Shown here: positions 18,477 through 27,782 of the stretch, one piece after another
How the letters are laid out: each line of letters opens with the position of its first letter
Numbering within the stretch: the stretch's first letter is position 1
Assembly: GCA_002395835.1 (NCBI GenBank)
Contig: DGVD01000015.1
Location: 148,735 to 212,734 of the forward strand
Source: Bacteroidales bacterium UBA4293
GTDB lineage: Bacteria; Bacteroidota; Bacteroidia; Bacteroidales; Bacteroidaceae
Length of the DNA stretch: 64,000 bases
Reading direction: 5' to 3'
Notes under the pieces: generated by a model
Databases searched by the model: none
What the model was told of the DNA's origin: nothing
Seen by the model: only the letters and a program-made list of their open reading frames with translations
Translations under genes and position numbers: made by a program

Positions 18477-19793
18477 ATGGAAAAAGAAAAACTTTCTATA
18501 CTGAAAAAGGATGGGGTCAGCTACCTGCTGCCCTTCATCCTTGTTACCAGTTGCTTCGCCCTCTGGGGATTTGCCAATGATATCACAAACCCCATGGTCA
18601 AGGCTTTCTCCAAAATCTTCCGCATGAGTGTAACCGACGGTACACTGGTGCAGGTGGCATTTTACGGTGGTTATTTCTGTATGGCATTCCCTGCTGCCAT
18701 GTTCATCCGCAAATACTCTTATAAAAAAGGTATTATGATGGGACTGGCACTCTATGCCATCGGAGCTTTCCTGTTCTTCCCTGCGAAGATGTCGGGAAGC
18801 TACTATCCGTTCCTCATTGCCTATTTTATCCTGACGTGCGGACTGTCTTTCCTGGAGACCAGCTCTAACCCGTACATCCTTTCCATGGGTTCTGAAGAAA
18901 CGGCTACCCGAAGGTTGAACCTGGCACAAAGTTTCAACCCCATCGGTTCCCTTTGTGGTATGTACGTGGCCATGAACTTCATCCAGAACCGGTTGAATCC
19001 ACTTAGTTCCGATGAACGTGCCCTTCTCCCAGAGGACGAATTTCAGGCACTGAAGGATGCCGACCTAGGTATCCTCATCAGTCCTTACCTGGCCATCGGT
19101 ATCGTCATCCTCATCGTACTCTTCTTGTTCTTCATCACGAAGATGCCACACAACGGCGATGAGAATACCAGCATCGACTTCATCCCTACTATCCGCCGAA
19201 TCTTCAAACGGAAGCATTACCGGGAGGGTGTCATTGCCCAGTTCTTCTACGTGGGAGCACAGATCATGTGCTGGACGTTCATCATCCAGTACGGTACTCG
19301 CTACTTCATGAGTACGGGTATGGACGAGAAAAGTGCCGAGGTTCTTAGTCAGCAATACAACATTGTAGCTATGATTATCTTCTGCTGCAGTCGTTTCATC
19401 TGCACCTGGTTCCTCCGGTTCATCAATGCCGGGCACCTGCTGCGCATTCTCTCCTGCGCTGCCGTGGTCTTCACCTTGGGAGTCATTTTCTTCCAGAATA
19501 TCCTAGGTATGTATTGCCTGGTGGCTGTCAGTGCCTGCATGAGTCTGATGTTCCCTACCATCTATGGCATTGCCCTGGAGCGTATGGGTGATGATGCCAA
19601 GTTTGGAGCTGCCGGGCTTATCATGGCTATCCTGGGTGGGTCTGTCCTCCCTCCGCTGCAAGCAGCTATCATTGATATGGAGGAAGTATTCCACATGCCT
19701 GCAGTGAACGTAAGTTTCATCTTGCCACTCATCTGCTTCGTGGTGGTGTTCATCTATGGGCACCGGGTATACAACCGAGTCTTTACGGAATAA
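18477..19793 (+). CDS. fucP: L-fucose:H+ symporter
   Basis: The 438-residue MFS protein has about 12 hydrophobic segments. FucP hallmarks are visible: FALWGFANDITNPMVKAF near the start, YGGYFCMAFPAAM, and LETSSNPYILSMGS with AQSFNPIGSLCGM. It imports L-fucose across the inner membrane, feeding the isomerase encoded immediately upstream. No L-fuculokinase, L-fuculose-phosphate aldolase or FucR-like regulator lies nearby, so the pathway must be completed elsewhere in the genome. Confidence 0.95.
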   Translation: MEKEKLSILKKDGVSYLLPFILVTSCFALWGFANDITNPMVKAFSKIFRMSVTDGTLVQVAFYGGYFCMAFPAAMFIRKYSYKKGIMMGLALYAIGAFLFFPAKMSGSYYPFLIAYFILTCGLSFLETSSNPYILSMGSEETATRRLNLAQSFNPIGSLCGMYVAMNFIQNRLNPLSSDERALLPEDEFQALKDADLGILISPYLAIGIVILIVLFLFFITKMPHNGDENTSIDFIPTIRRIFKRKHYREGVIAQFFYVGAQIMCWTFIIQYGTRYFMSTGMDEKSAEVLSQQYNIVAMIIFCCSRFICTWFLRFINAGHLLRILSCAAVVFTLGVIFFQNILGMYCLVAVSACMSLMFPTIYGIALERMGDDAKFGAAGLIMAILGGSVLPPLQAAIIDMEEVFHMPAVNVSFILPLICFVVVFIYGHRVYNRVFTE

Positions 19794-19810
19794 TCTTTTC
19801 CACTTATACA

Positions 19811-19852
19811 GAAAAGCGGGGCATCCTTGAAGAATGTCCCGCTTTTTTTATT
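19811..19852. terminator. Bidirectional terminator between fucP and metG
   Basis: AAAAGCGGGGCAT and ATGTCCCGCTTTTTTT form a long stem with A and T runs on both sides, serving both convergent genes. Confidence 0.88.
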
Positions 19853-19863
19853 CTTATCCTTAA

Positions 19864-21921
19864 TTATAATACTTGTGAACCAGGTTTTACCGGATGTTCT
19901 ACGGTAGTTACACTGATGGTTTCATCAAAATTCTCGGCACTCAGAATCATGCCCTCGCTTACCAAACCGTTCTTGAACTGACGGGATGCCAAGTTGGCTA
20001 TAAACAGTACCTGCTTACCCACCAGCTGCTCTGGCTCGTAGAACTGACTGATGCCACTGACTATGGTCCGCTGATTCAGTCCGTCGTCAATGCGGAACTT
20101 CAGCAGTTTCTTCATCTTAGGCACTCGCTCGCACTCCAGCACGGTACCTACCCGGATATCCAGTTTCTGGAAGTCCTCGTAGGTAATGGTCTCCTTGATG
20201 TCCTTTGCCCGGTAGTTCTGCTCTTGGTTCGCTTTCTTGATAGCCTCCAGCTTGTCCAGCTGCACCTGAATCACGTCGTCTTCTATCTTGGTGAAGAGCA
20301 GGGATGGTTTAGCCAACTTCTTTCCAGCTGGCAGCAGGTCGGTGCTTCCCAGGCTTTCCCAGGAGAACTCATCCATGCAGATCATCTCACGCAGACGCTG
20401 GCTGCTAAATGGCAGGAATGGCTCGAAGGCTATTGCCAGGTTGGCAGTGAGCTGCAAAGAGATGTAAATGATGGTCTTCACCCTTTCTGGGTCGGTCTTG
20501 ATAACCTTCCAAGGCTCCATATCGGCAATGTACTTGTTTCCGATACGTGCCAGATTCATGGCTTCCTTCTGGGCATCACGGAACTTGAAGTTCTCCAGGC
20601 AATTTTCCACACGGGTCTTCACGTCGGCAAACTCTTCCAAGGTCTGCTTGTCATAATCGGTCAGTTCACCGCAGGTTGGAACTACACCCTCATAATACTT
20701 TTGGGTGAGCTGAAGGGCACGGTTCACAAAGTTTCCATAGATAGCCACCAGCTCATTGTTGGTACAATCCTGATAGTTTTTCCAGGTAAAGTTGTTGTCC
20801 TTCGTTTCCGGTGCATTGGCGGTCAGGGTATAGCGCAGTTCATCCTGGCGGTTAGGGAGTTCCTCCAGATACTCGTTGAGCCATACGGCCCAGTTGCGGC
20901 TGGTAGAAATCTTGCCATCCTCCAGGTTCAGGAACTCGTTGCTAGGTACATTATCGGGCAGGATGTAGTCGCCGTGTGCCTTCAGCATGGTAGGGAACAC
21001 GATGCAGTGGAACACGATGTTGTCCTTACCGATGAAGTGCACCAGACGGGTCTCTGGGTCCTTCCACCAAGTTTCCCACTTGCCCAGCTCCGGTTTGCTG
21101 TCGCACAGTTCCTTGGTATTAGAGATATAGCCGATGGGGGCATCGAACCACACGTAGAGTACTTTTCCCTCGGCACCCTCTACCGGCACAGGGATACCCC
21201 AGTCCAGGTCTCGGGTCACGGCACGAGGCTTCAATCCACCGTCCAGCCAGCTCTTGCACTGACCGTACACGTTCGGTCTCCACTCCTTATGCTCCTGCAG
21301 TATCCACTGCTCCAGCCAGTTCTGGTAGCGGTCCAGAGGCAGGTACCAGTGAGTGGTCTGCTTCTTCACCAGCGGATTGCCGTTGATGGCATTGTACGGG
21401 TTAATCAGTTCCTCTGGGGAAAGGGTAGCACCGCACTTCTCGCACTGGTCACCGTAGGCATCGGCTGCATGGCAGCGTGGGCACTCGCCCCTGATGTTAC
21501 GGTCGGTCAGGAACTCGTGGGTCTCTTCATCGTAGAACTGCTCCGTGGTCTGCTGAATCAGCTTGTCCTCATCGTAAAGCTTCCTGAAGAAGTCGGATGC
21601 CAGTTTATGGTGAACATCACTAGTGGTACGGGAGTAGATATCGAAAGAGATACCGAATTTCTCGAATGAATCCTTAATCAGGTAATGATAGCGGTCCACC
21701 ACCTGCTGAACGGTGATGCCCTCCTTGCGTGCCCGGATGGTCACGGGTACACCGTGCTCATCGGAACCTCCGATGAAGAGTACGTCTCTCTTCTTCAGAC
21801 GTAGGTATCGCACATAAATATCTGCAGGAACGTACACTCCTGCCAGGTGGCCTATGTGCACAGGGCCGTTGGCATAAGGCAGGGCTGCAGTTACCGTGGT
21901 GCGCTTGAATTTCTTTTCCAT
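19864..21921 (-). CDS. metG: Methionyl-tRNA synthetase
   Basis: I choose the start at 21921 (MEKKFKRTTVTAALPYANG), 685 residues, because family members begin there; an in-frame ATG 18 bases upstream is possible. The class I HIGH motif is PVHIGHLAG and the KMSKS equivalent is DGKISTSRNWA. A knuckle with CPRCHAADAYGDQCEKC binds zinc, and the C-terminal tRNA-binding (EMAP II-like) domain starts near EDFQKLDIRVGTVLECERV. The enzyme charges tRNA-Met in the cytoplasm. It is divergent from the M3 peptidase gene. Confidence 0.97.
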   Translation of the reverse strand: MEKKFKRTTVTAALPYANGPVHIGHLAGVYVPADIYVRYLRLKKRDVLFIGGSDEHGVPVTIRARKEGITVQQVVDRYHYLIKDSFEKFGISFDIYSRTTSDVHHKLASDFFRKLYDEDKLIQQTTEQFYDEETHEFLTDRNIRGECPRCHAADAYGDQCEKCGATLSPEELINPYNAINGNPLVKKQTTHWYLPLDRYQNWLEQWILQEHKEWRPNVYGQCKSWLDGGLKPRAVTRDLDWGIPVPVEGAEGKVLYVWFDAPIGYISNTKELCDSKPELGKWETWWKDPETRLVHFIGKDNIVFHCIVFPTMLKAHGDYILPDNVPSNEFLNLEDGKISTSRNWAVWLNEYLEELPNRQDELRYTLTANAPETKDNNFTWKNYQDCTNNELVAIYGNFVNRALQLTQKYYEGVVPTCGELTDYDKQTLEEFADVKTRVENCLENFKFRDAQKEAMNLARIGNKYIADMEPWKVIKTDPERVKTIIYISLQLTANLAIAFEPFLPFSSQRLREMICMDEFSWESLGSTDLLPAGKKLAKPSLLFTKIEDDVIQVQLDKLEAIKKANQEQNYRAKDIKETITYEDFQKLDIRVGTVLECERVPKMKKLLKFRIDDGLNQRTIVSGISQFYEPEQLVGKQVLFIANLASRQFKNGLVSEGMILSAENFDETISVTTVEHPVKPGSQVL

Positions 21922-21946
21922 TTTCGTTCTGTTTTTCAAATTGGTG

Positions 21947-21979
21947 CAAAATTAACTAAAAAATCCTTTTTTTGCACAA
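21947..21979 (-). promoter_or_regulatory. Promoter of metG
   Basis: On the minus strand TAATTTTG (complement of 21947-21954) has a TTG 22 bases upstream (21977-21979). The leader would be about 20 nt from 21921. Confidence 0.55.
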
Positions 21980-21992
21980 CTACCGAAGAAAA

Positions 21993-22024
21993 TTTGGTAG
22001 TTCCAGCAAATTACCATAATTTTG
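21993..22024 (+). promoter_or_regulatory. Promoter of M3 peptidase gene
   Basis: TTTG at 21993-21996, a 20-base spacer and TAATTTTG at 22017-22024 give a full-consensus promoter; the start codon is at 22073. Confidence 0.78.
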
Positions 22025-22072
22025 GAAACCAAACTTATAACTTAATACTATCCTTAATCACATCACATTAAC

Positions 22073-24214
22073 ATGAGAAAATTGATTCTTTCTACAGCCT
22101 TACTGTTGGCTTGTACAGGTACAACTATGGCTCAAAACCCTTTCCTGCAGCGCCGCTATGGCACACCGTATGAGATTCCTCCTTTTGAAAAAATCACCAT
22201 GGAGCACTTCCGTGAGGGTATGATCAAGGGTATGGAGGAGCAAAAAACGGAAATCCAGGCTATCATCGATAATCCCGATGAACCTAATTTCGAGAATGTC
22301 ATTGCGGCACTGGACCAGTGCGGTGAAACGCTCTCCAAGGCAAGGGGGGTGTATAGCACCTTGAACAGTTCCAACTCTAACGACGAGTTCCGGGCCCTGG
22401 CCAGGGAGATGTCTCCGTTGTCCTCTGCCCACAGCGATTTTATCAACATGAACCCGCAACTCTTCGGGAAGGTGAAGTATGTCTATGACAACCAGAACAA
22501 ATGGAACCTGAATAAGGAGCAGAAAAAACTGCTGGAAACTACGTACAAGCGTTTCGTGAACAGCGGTGCCCTGCTCAGCGAGGAGGACAAGGCTAAAATG
22601 AAGGACATCAACCAGGAACTGAGCAAGCTGTCCCTGCAGTTCTCCCAGAACCTGATGCATGATACGAATAATACGTACGTCATCGTGGACTCCAAAAAGG
22701 AACTTCCGGGTCTGCCGGAGGCTAATGTGGAGCAGGCTGCTACCCTAGCCGCCAAAATCGGTCAGCCGGGGAAATACGCCTTCAACATGCAGCGCATCAG
22801 CTGTAACCCGGTGCTGCAGTATTGCTCCAACCGGGAGCTGCGCAGAAAGGTGTACGATATGTACAACAACCGTTGCAACCACAATGATGAGTACGACAAC
22901 AAGGAAATTTCCAAACGTATCGTGGAGCTTCGTCTGGAGCGTGCCAAACTGCTGGGTAAGAAGAACTTTGCCGAAATACAGCTGGAGTCTCGCATGGCAG
23001 AGAACGGCGATAATGTGTACGACCTCCTGAACCAAATCTGGGACCCTGCCGTGGAAAAAGCAAAAGAGGAAATTGCCGACATCAAGGTGGAGATGCGGAA
23101 AGATGGCATCAAGGGTGAACCCCAGCGCTGGGACTATATGTACTACCTGAACAAGGCAAAGGTGGCTAAGTTCAACTACGACGAGGAAAAAATCTCTGAA
23201 TACCTGGAAATCAATAATGTGCAGCAGGGTATCTTCTACGTAGCCAACAAGCTCTACGGGCTTACCTTCAAGGAGCGTACCCAGGACTATCCGGTCTATG
23301 AACCTACAGCTAAATCCTGGGATGTCATCGATAAGGACGGCAACGTGATTGCCATCTTCTACAGCGACTTCTTTCCTCGTGATGGTAAGGGTGCCGGTGC
23401 ATGGTGCGGTGGCTTCCGCGGACAGAGCTACGACGGCACACAGCGTGTACAGCCTATCGTGACCAACGTGTGCAACATGTCCCTCCCTTCCGGCGATAAA
23501 CCTGCCCTGCAGACCCCGGACAACGTGACCACCATGTTCCATGAGTTCGGTCATGCTCTCCACAGCTTCTTCCGGAATGTGCACTACAACGGCACCTCCC
23601 GCACGGAACAGGACTTCGTGGAGCTGCCTTCACAAATCAACGAGCACTGGGCTTTCGAACCAGAGGTGCTGAAGGTCTATGCCAAGCACTACAAGACCGG
23701 TGAAATCATCCCTCAGGAGCTGGTAGATAAGATTGATGCCGTGGGCAAGTACGGACAGGGCTTCGCTACCGTGGAACTCCTAGCTGCCTCCCTGGTGGAT
23801 ATGGACCTGCACTCCCTCACCAGTGTACCTAAGAACATGAACGTCATGGACTTCCAGGATAAGGTGATGAAGGCACGTGGCCTCCCACAGCAGATTCTGC
23901 CTCGCTATAGCGTGACCAACTTCTCCCACTCCATGGGTGGAGGCTATGCAGCTGGATACTACAGCTACATCTGGTCCGAGGTGCTGGACTGCGATGCCTT
24001 CCAGGCTTTCAAGGAAACCGGAGATATCTTCAACCAGGAAGTGGCTCAGAAGTTCAAGGAGGCTTGTCTGGTACCGGGTAGCATCAGCAGCGGAATGGAG
24101 ATGTATAAGGCCTTCCGTGGACGGGAACCTAAAATCGATGGTCTGCTGGAAAACCGTGGTCTGAAACCGAAAACACCTACGGTTAAGAACACCGACGTAG
24201 AAAAAAGAAAATAA
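22073..24214 (+). CDS. dcp: Periplasmic M3 family peptidyl-dipeptidase
   Basis: The 713-residue protein has a signal peptide ending TTMAQNP. The HEFGH zinc motif is at residues 490-494 (TTMFHEFGHALHSFF), with the downstream Glu and substrate loop in FVELPSQINEHWAFEP and the late GGYAAGYYSYIWSEVLD motif typical of Dcp/oligopeptidase A. Dcp-type enzymes release C-terminal dipeptides from short peptides, here in the periplasm given the signal. It is a single gene; the hairpin after it lacks a good T tract, so read-through into the acyltransferase gene 51 bases downstream is possible. Confidence 0.92.
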   Translation: MRKLILSTALLLACTGTTMAQNPFLQRRYGTPYEIPPFEKITMEHFREGMIKGMEEQKTEIQAIIDNPDEPNFENVIAALDQCGETLSKARGVYSTLNSSNSNDEFRALAREMSPLSSAHSDFINMNPQLFGKVKYVYDNQNKWNLNKEQKKLLETTYKRFVNSGALLSEEDKAKMKDINQELSKLSLQFSQNLMHDTNNTYVIVDSKKELPGLPEANVEQAATLAAKIGQPGKYAFNMQRISCNPVLQYCSNRELRRKVYDMYNNRCNHNDEYDNKEISKRIVELRLERAKLLGKKNFAEIQLESRMAENGDNVYDLLNQIWDPAVEKAKEEIADIKVEMRKDGIKGEPQRWDYMYYLNKAKVAKFNYDEEKISEYLEINNVQQGIFYVANKLYGLTFKERTQDYPVYEPTAKSWDVIDKDGNVIAIFYSDFFPRDGKGAGAWCGGFRGQSYDGTQRVQPIVTNVCNMSLPSGDKPALQTPDNVTTMFHEFGHALHSFFRNVHYNGTSRTEQDFVELPSQINEHWAFEPEVLKVYAKHYKTGEIIPQELVDKIDAVGKYGQGFATVELLAASLVDMDLHSLTSVPKNMNVMDFQDKVMKARGLPQQILPRYSVTNFSHSMGGGYAAGYYSYIWSEVLDCDAFQAFKETGDIFNQEVAQKFKEACLVPGSISSGMEMYKAFRGREPKIDGLLENRGLKPKTPTVKNTDVEKRK

Positions 24215-24220
24215 ATAACC

Positions 24221-24251
24221 TGAGGGCTGCTCCTGAAAAGGCAGCCCTCTC
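24221..24251 (+). terminator. Hairpin after M3 peptidase gene (weak terminator)
   Basis: GAGGGCTGC and GCAGCCCTC pair around a 10-base loop, but only TCAAAA follows, so termination may be partial. Confidence 0.45.
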
Positions 24252-24265
24252 AAAATACCCTACCC

Positions 24266-25372
24266 ATGAATACCTCTAAACCTCATTACCTCATCCTAGA
24301 CGGACTCCGGGGTGTAGCAGCCTTGGTAGTGCTCTTCTACCATATCTTCGAGGCTATTGCTTTTGCACCCATCAACAGTACCACACCGGAGCAGAACCTG
24401 TACCACGGGTTCATTGCGGTGGACTTCTTCTTCATCCTTTCCGGGTTTGTGATGGGGTATGCCTACGACGACCGTTGGAACCGGATGAGTCTGGGTAATT
24501 TCATCAAACGGCGCCTTATCCGTCTGCACCCGATGGTAGTGCTGGGGGTAGTGGTAGGTCTTATCTGCTTTGCCGTTCAAGGCTTCCAGCAGTGGGATGG
24601 TACCCGTGTGGCACTCGAAGCCCTCATGATCTGCACCCTGCTGCAGCTCTTCTGCCTTCCCACCCCCACCGCATGGGACGTGCGGGGAAATACCGAAGCC
24701 TTCCCTTTGAACGGTCCCACCTGGAGCCTTTTCGTGGAATACATCGGCAGCCTTTGCTACGGTCTTTTCCTGCACCAGTTCTCTACCCGGGCACTGAAGG
24801 TGTGGGTAGCCACGGCAGCCCTCCTGCTCCTGGGGTACAGCCTCTACATGAATGAAAACACCATCGGCTATGGGTGGTCGTCCCAACCCGTGAACCTGCT
24901 GGGCGGCCTGCTCCGGGTAAGTCTGGGTTACCCCATGGGACTCCTGCTGGCCCGCCTCTTCCGAAGCCGCCAGTCCACCCCTCGAAGCTACATGTTCCCC
25001 GTGTGCTCGGCTGTTCTGGTGCTGCTGTTCCTGGTTCCCGGACTGGGTGCTGCCAGCATCTACTACCAGCTCTTCTGCCTCTGCGTGGCCTTCCCGTTCC
25101 TTGTGTGGTTCGGAGCCACCGGGAAGGTAGAAGAACGGCAGAAGCCCCTTTTAAACTACCTGGGCAGGCTGAGTTACCCGCTCTATGCCGTGCATTACCC
25201 TCTCATTTACCTCTACATCTACTGGATTAAGCAGGTGAACCCCACCGGAGCGGCAGAATGGATAGCCCCCATCGTGGTCTTCCTGGCAGCCATCGTCCTG
25301 GGTACCCTCAGCATGCTGTGGTACGAAGAACCGGTGCGCCGTTGGCTCTCCCGCAAGTTCCTGAAGAACTAA
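24266..25372 (+). CDS. Acyltransferase 3 family membrane protein (OafA-like)
   Basis: The 368-residue integral membrane protein starts LILDGLRGVAALVVLFYHIFE, the acyltransferase 3 signature with the catalytic His (about residue 27), and has about 10 hydrophobic segments; FIAVDFFFILSGFVMGY is the second typical motif. These enzymes O-acetylate or acylate polysaccharides, lipid-linked sugars or peptidoglycan at the inner membrane. The acceptor is unknown; no glycan biosynthesis gene is adjacent. Its stop is 2 bases from that of the convergent YifB gene, with no room for a terminator between them. Confidence 0.9.
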   Translation: MNTSKPHYLILDGLRGVAALVVLFYHIFEAIAFAPINSTTPEQNLYHGFIAVDFFFILSGFVMGYAYDDRWNRMSLGNFIKRRLIRLHPMVVLGVVVGLICFAVQGFQQWDGTRVALEALMICTLLQLFCLPTPTAWDVRGNTEAFPLNGPTWSLFVEYIGSLCYGLFLHQFSTRALKVWVATAALLLLGYSLYMNENTIGYGWSSQPVNLLGGLLRVSLGYPMGLLLARLFRSRQSTPRSYMFPVCSAVLVLLFLVPGLGAASIYYQLFCLCVAFPFLVWFGATGKVEERQKPLLNYLGRLSYPLYAVHYPLIYLYIYWIKQVNPTGAAEWIAPIVVFLAAIVLGTLSMLWYEEPVRRWLSRKFLKN

Positions 25373-25374
25373 GG

Positions 25375-26922
25375 CTACCGTGTGGCCCAGTTGCCCCTAT
25401 CCAGCATTCGGTAAGAGATAGCCTCGGCTATATGACACTCCTCCACCTGCACAGAGCCGTCCAGGTCGGCTATGGTCCTAGCCACCTTTAAGATACGGTC
25501 GTAGGCCCGGGCAGAGAGGTCCAGCTTTTCCATGGCCTCCTTCAATAGTTTCAGTCCCTGGGCGGTAGGCTTGCAGCACTGGGCTATCATGCGTGAGGTC
25601 ATCTGCGCATTGCAGTGCACCAGCGGATACCCTCGGAACCGTTCCTCCTGAATTTTCCGGGCAAAGACCACCCGTTGCCTGATGGCAGCACTGGGCTCTC
25701 CCTTCGGGGCACAGGACAGTTCCTCGAAGCTCACCGGAAGAATCTCCACCTGCAGGTCTATCCGGTCCAGCATGGGTCCCGAAATGCGGTTCAGGTACTT
25801 CTGCACCTGCGTAGGGGTACACACACACTCCCGGGTGGGATGGTTGTAGTACCCACACGGACAAGGGTTCATGCTAGCCATGAGCATCACGCTGCAGGGA
25901 TACTCCACCGTGTACCGGGAACGGGAGATGGTGATGCGCCTGTCCTCCAGCGGCTGACGCAGTACCTCCAGCGAGCTGCGGGAAAATTCAGCGAATTCAT
26001 CAGCATAGAGCACCCCATTGTGGGCCAGGGACACCTCCCCGGGCTGGGCATGCATGCCTCCACCCACCAGGGCCACCGACGAGATAGAATGGTGGGGCGA
26101 CCGGAACGGCCTTTTCGTGATGAGGGACACCCCCTCGCCCACCAGCCCGGCCACCGAGTGCACCTGCGTGGTTTCCAGACTCTCCTCCAAGGACAGCGGA
26201 GGAAGGATTCCCGGAAGGCACTTGGCCATCATGGATTTACCACTGCCCGGCGGTCCCACCAGAATGATGTTGTGCCCCCCGGCAGCAGCCACCTCCAGTG
26301 CCCGCTTCACATTCTCCTGCCCCTTCACGTCACTGAAGTCGTAGTCCACCTCCTCGTTCGTGCCGAAGAACTCCTGCCGGGCATCCACCTGCGTCAGGGG
26401 GATGGCATCCTCCCCGTTGAAGAAGTCGATGACCTGCTGCAGGTTCTGTGCTCCGTACACCTTCAGATGGTCCACCACGGCAGCTTCCCGGGCATTCTGC
26501 TCCGGCAGGATGATACCCTCGAACCCCTCCCGTTGTGCCTGGATGGCCATGGAGAGTGCCCCCTTCACCGGCTGCAGGGTGCCGTCCAACCCCAGCTCGC
26601 CCACTATCAGATAGTGGGGAAAGCGGTCCACCTTCACCATATCCGACGCCCCCATGATACCCAGGGCCAAGGGCAGGTCGTAGGCCGCCCCCTCCTTCCG
26701 CACGTCGGCAGGGGCCATGTTCACTATGATTTGACTGGAAGGGAAATGATACCCATTGTAGCTCATGGCAGCTACTATCCGCTCATGGCTCTCCTTCACG
26801 GCAGCATCGGCCAGCCCCACCAGGAAAAACTTGATTCCCCGTGCCGTGTTTACCTCAATGGTTATCGTGGTTGACTTGATCCCTATGACTTGAGCGCCAT
26901 AGACTTTGACCAAACTGTACAA
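25375..26922 (-). CDS. YifB/ComM-family Mg chelatase-like AAA+ ATPase
   Basis: The 515-residue protein has the N-terminal ChlI domain (VNTARGIKFFLVGLADAAVKESHERI), a Walker A at about 222-229 (GPPGSGKSM), Walker B region LYADEFAEF, and a cysteine-rich insert NPCPCGYYNHPTRECVC before the C-terminal Mg-chelatase domain ending in a helical bundle. In other bacteria ComM, the same family, is a helicase that promotes branch migration during natural transformation; dprA in this window (37845-38957) acts in the same process, but the two are far apart. Single-gene unit with its own promoter. Confidence 0.92.
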   Translation of the reverse strand: MYSLVKVYGAQVIGIKSTTITIEVNTARGIKFFLVGLADAAVKESHERIVAAMSYNGYHFPSSQIIVNMAPADVRKEGAAYDLPLALGIMGASDMVKVDRFPHYLIVGELGLDGTLQPVKGALSMAIQAQREGFEGIILPEQNAREAAVVDHLKVYGAQNLQQVIDFFNGEDAIPLTQVDARQEFFGTNEEVDYDFSDVKGQENVKRALEVAAAGGHNIILVGPPGSGKSMMAKCLPGILPPLSLEESLETTQVHSVAGLVGEGVSLITKRPFRSPHHSISSVALVGGGMHAQPGEVSLAHNGVLYADEFAEFSRSSLEVLRQPLEDRRITISRSRYTVEYPCSVMLMASMNPCPCGYYNHPTRECVCTPTQVQKYLNRISGPMLDRIDLQVEILPVSFEELSCAPKGEPSAAIRQRVVFARKIQEERFRGYPLVHCNAQMTSRMIAQCCKPTAQGLKLLKEAMEKLDLSARAYDRILKVARTIADLDGSVQVEECHIAEAISYRMLDRGNWATR

Positions 26923-26953
26923 ATTGAAAAAAGTTAGAAAAGATTTCCGGGTA

Positions 26954-26984
26954 CAAATTTAAAAAGGTTTTTCCTAAAATACAA
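26954..26984 (-). promoter_or_regulatory. Promoter of yifB-like gene
   Basis: On the minus strand TTG (26982-26984), a 20-base spacer and TAAATTTG (complement of 26954-26961). On the plus strand of the same 100-base gap, TAACTTCG at 26995-27002 is a near-match -7 for the phosphatase gene. Confidence 0.65.
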
Positions 26985-27027
26985 TTATTTTCCGTAACTT
27001 CGCACCAAACCTCAAAAACATACAGTG

Positions 27028-27741
27028 ATGAAAAGACTTTTCTCGTTCCTACTGGGCTCCGTGGCGCTCTGCGGAAGCCTCCTGGCACAGGACATGATTC
27101 CGGTGCAGATTCTTACCGTGGACCAACTGCCGCAGGCTGAAAAGTTCCTGCCGGACCCTCCAGCACAGACCGACCCGCTCTTCTTCAACGACCTGGTGCA
27201 GTTCCAGAAAGGAAAGGAACTGCGTAATACCCCCCGTGGGGCACAGGCTGTGGAAGATGCCTCCACCCGGGTGGAACACTACCTGAAGCGTTTCGGGCAG
27301 GTGATGGGACGTGAGATGACCCCGGAGGAATACCCCCACATGGCCTCCTACGTCCTCAGCGTGTACACCGCTGCCCGCCAGAGCATCTCTTCCACCAAGA
27401 AGCACTACAAGCGTCTGCGTCCGTACCTCCTCTTTAAGGAGCACACCAGCATTCCGGAGTGGGAGGAAGAGAACGACATGTCCTCTTATCCTTCCGGGCA
27501 CACCGTACGCGGATGGGCTGTGGCCCTGGCCCTGGTGAGCATCGACCCCGAGCACCAGAACGAAATCCTGAAGACAGGGTATGAGATTGGTCAAAGCCGT
27601 GTCATTGCCGGGTACCATTACCAGAGCGATGTAGATGCTGCCCGTCTGGCCGGCAGTGCTGCCTTTGCCCGCCTCAGCTCGGAGCCCGTCTTCCAGGACC
27701 TGTTCCGGAAGGCGAAGGCCGAGTTCGATGCCAAGAAATAA
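27028..27741 (+). CDS. Secreted PAP2 / class A acid phosphatase
   Basis: I take ATG 27028 (GTG 27025 immediately precedes it), giving about 237 residues with a signal peptide ending SLLAQD. The three-part phosphatase signature is complete: KKHYKRLRPY, SYPSGHTVRGW and SRVIAGYHYQSDVDAAR (His nucleophile in the last motif with its Asp). This matches class A non-specific acid phosphatases, which hydrolyse phosphomonoesters in the periplasm. It is a single gene between the divergent yifB gene and a bidirectional terminator. Confidence 0.92.
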   Translation: MKRLFSFLLGSVALCGSLLAQDMIPVQILTVDQLPQAEKFLPDPPAQTDPLFFNDLVQFQKGKELRNTPRGAQAVEDASTRVEHYLKRFGQVMGREMTPEEYPHMASYVLSVYTAARQSISSTKKHYKRLRPYLLFKEHTSIPEWEEENDMSSYPSGHTVRGWAVALALVSIDPEHQNEILKTGYEIGQSRVIAGYHYQSDVDAARLAGSAAFARLSSEPVFQDLFRKAKAEFDAKK

Positions 27742-27775
27742 AAAAAAGAGCGCTCCGATGAGCGCCCTTTTTTTA
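27741..27775. terminator. Bidirectional terminator between phosphatase and esterase genes
   Basis: AGAGCGCTC and GAGCGCCCT pair around CGAT, with A and T runs on each side. Confidence 0.88.
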
Positions 27776-27782
27776 TAAGAAA

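Noticed and set aside
19894..21669. A 591-codon open frame antisense to metG
   Set aside because: It mirrors the metG frame, has low-complexity Leu/Val/Gln/His composition, no domain and no promoter; it follows from metG codon choice.
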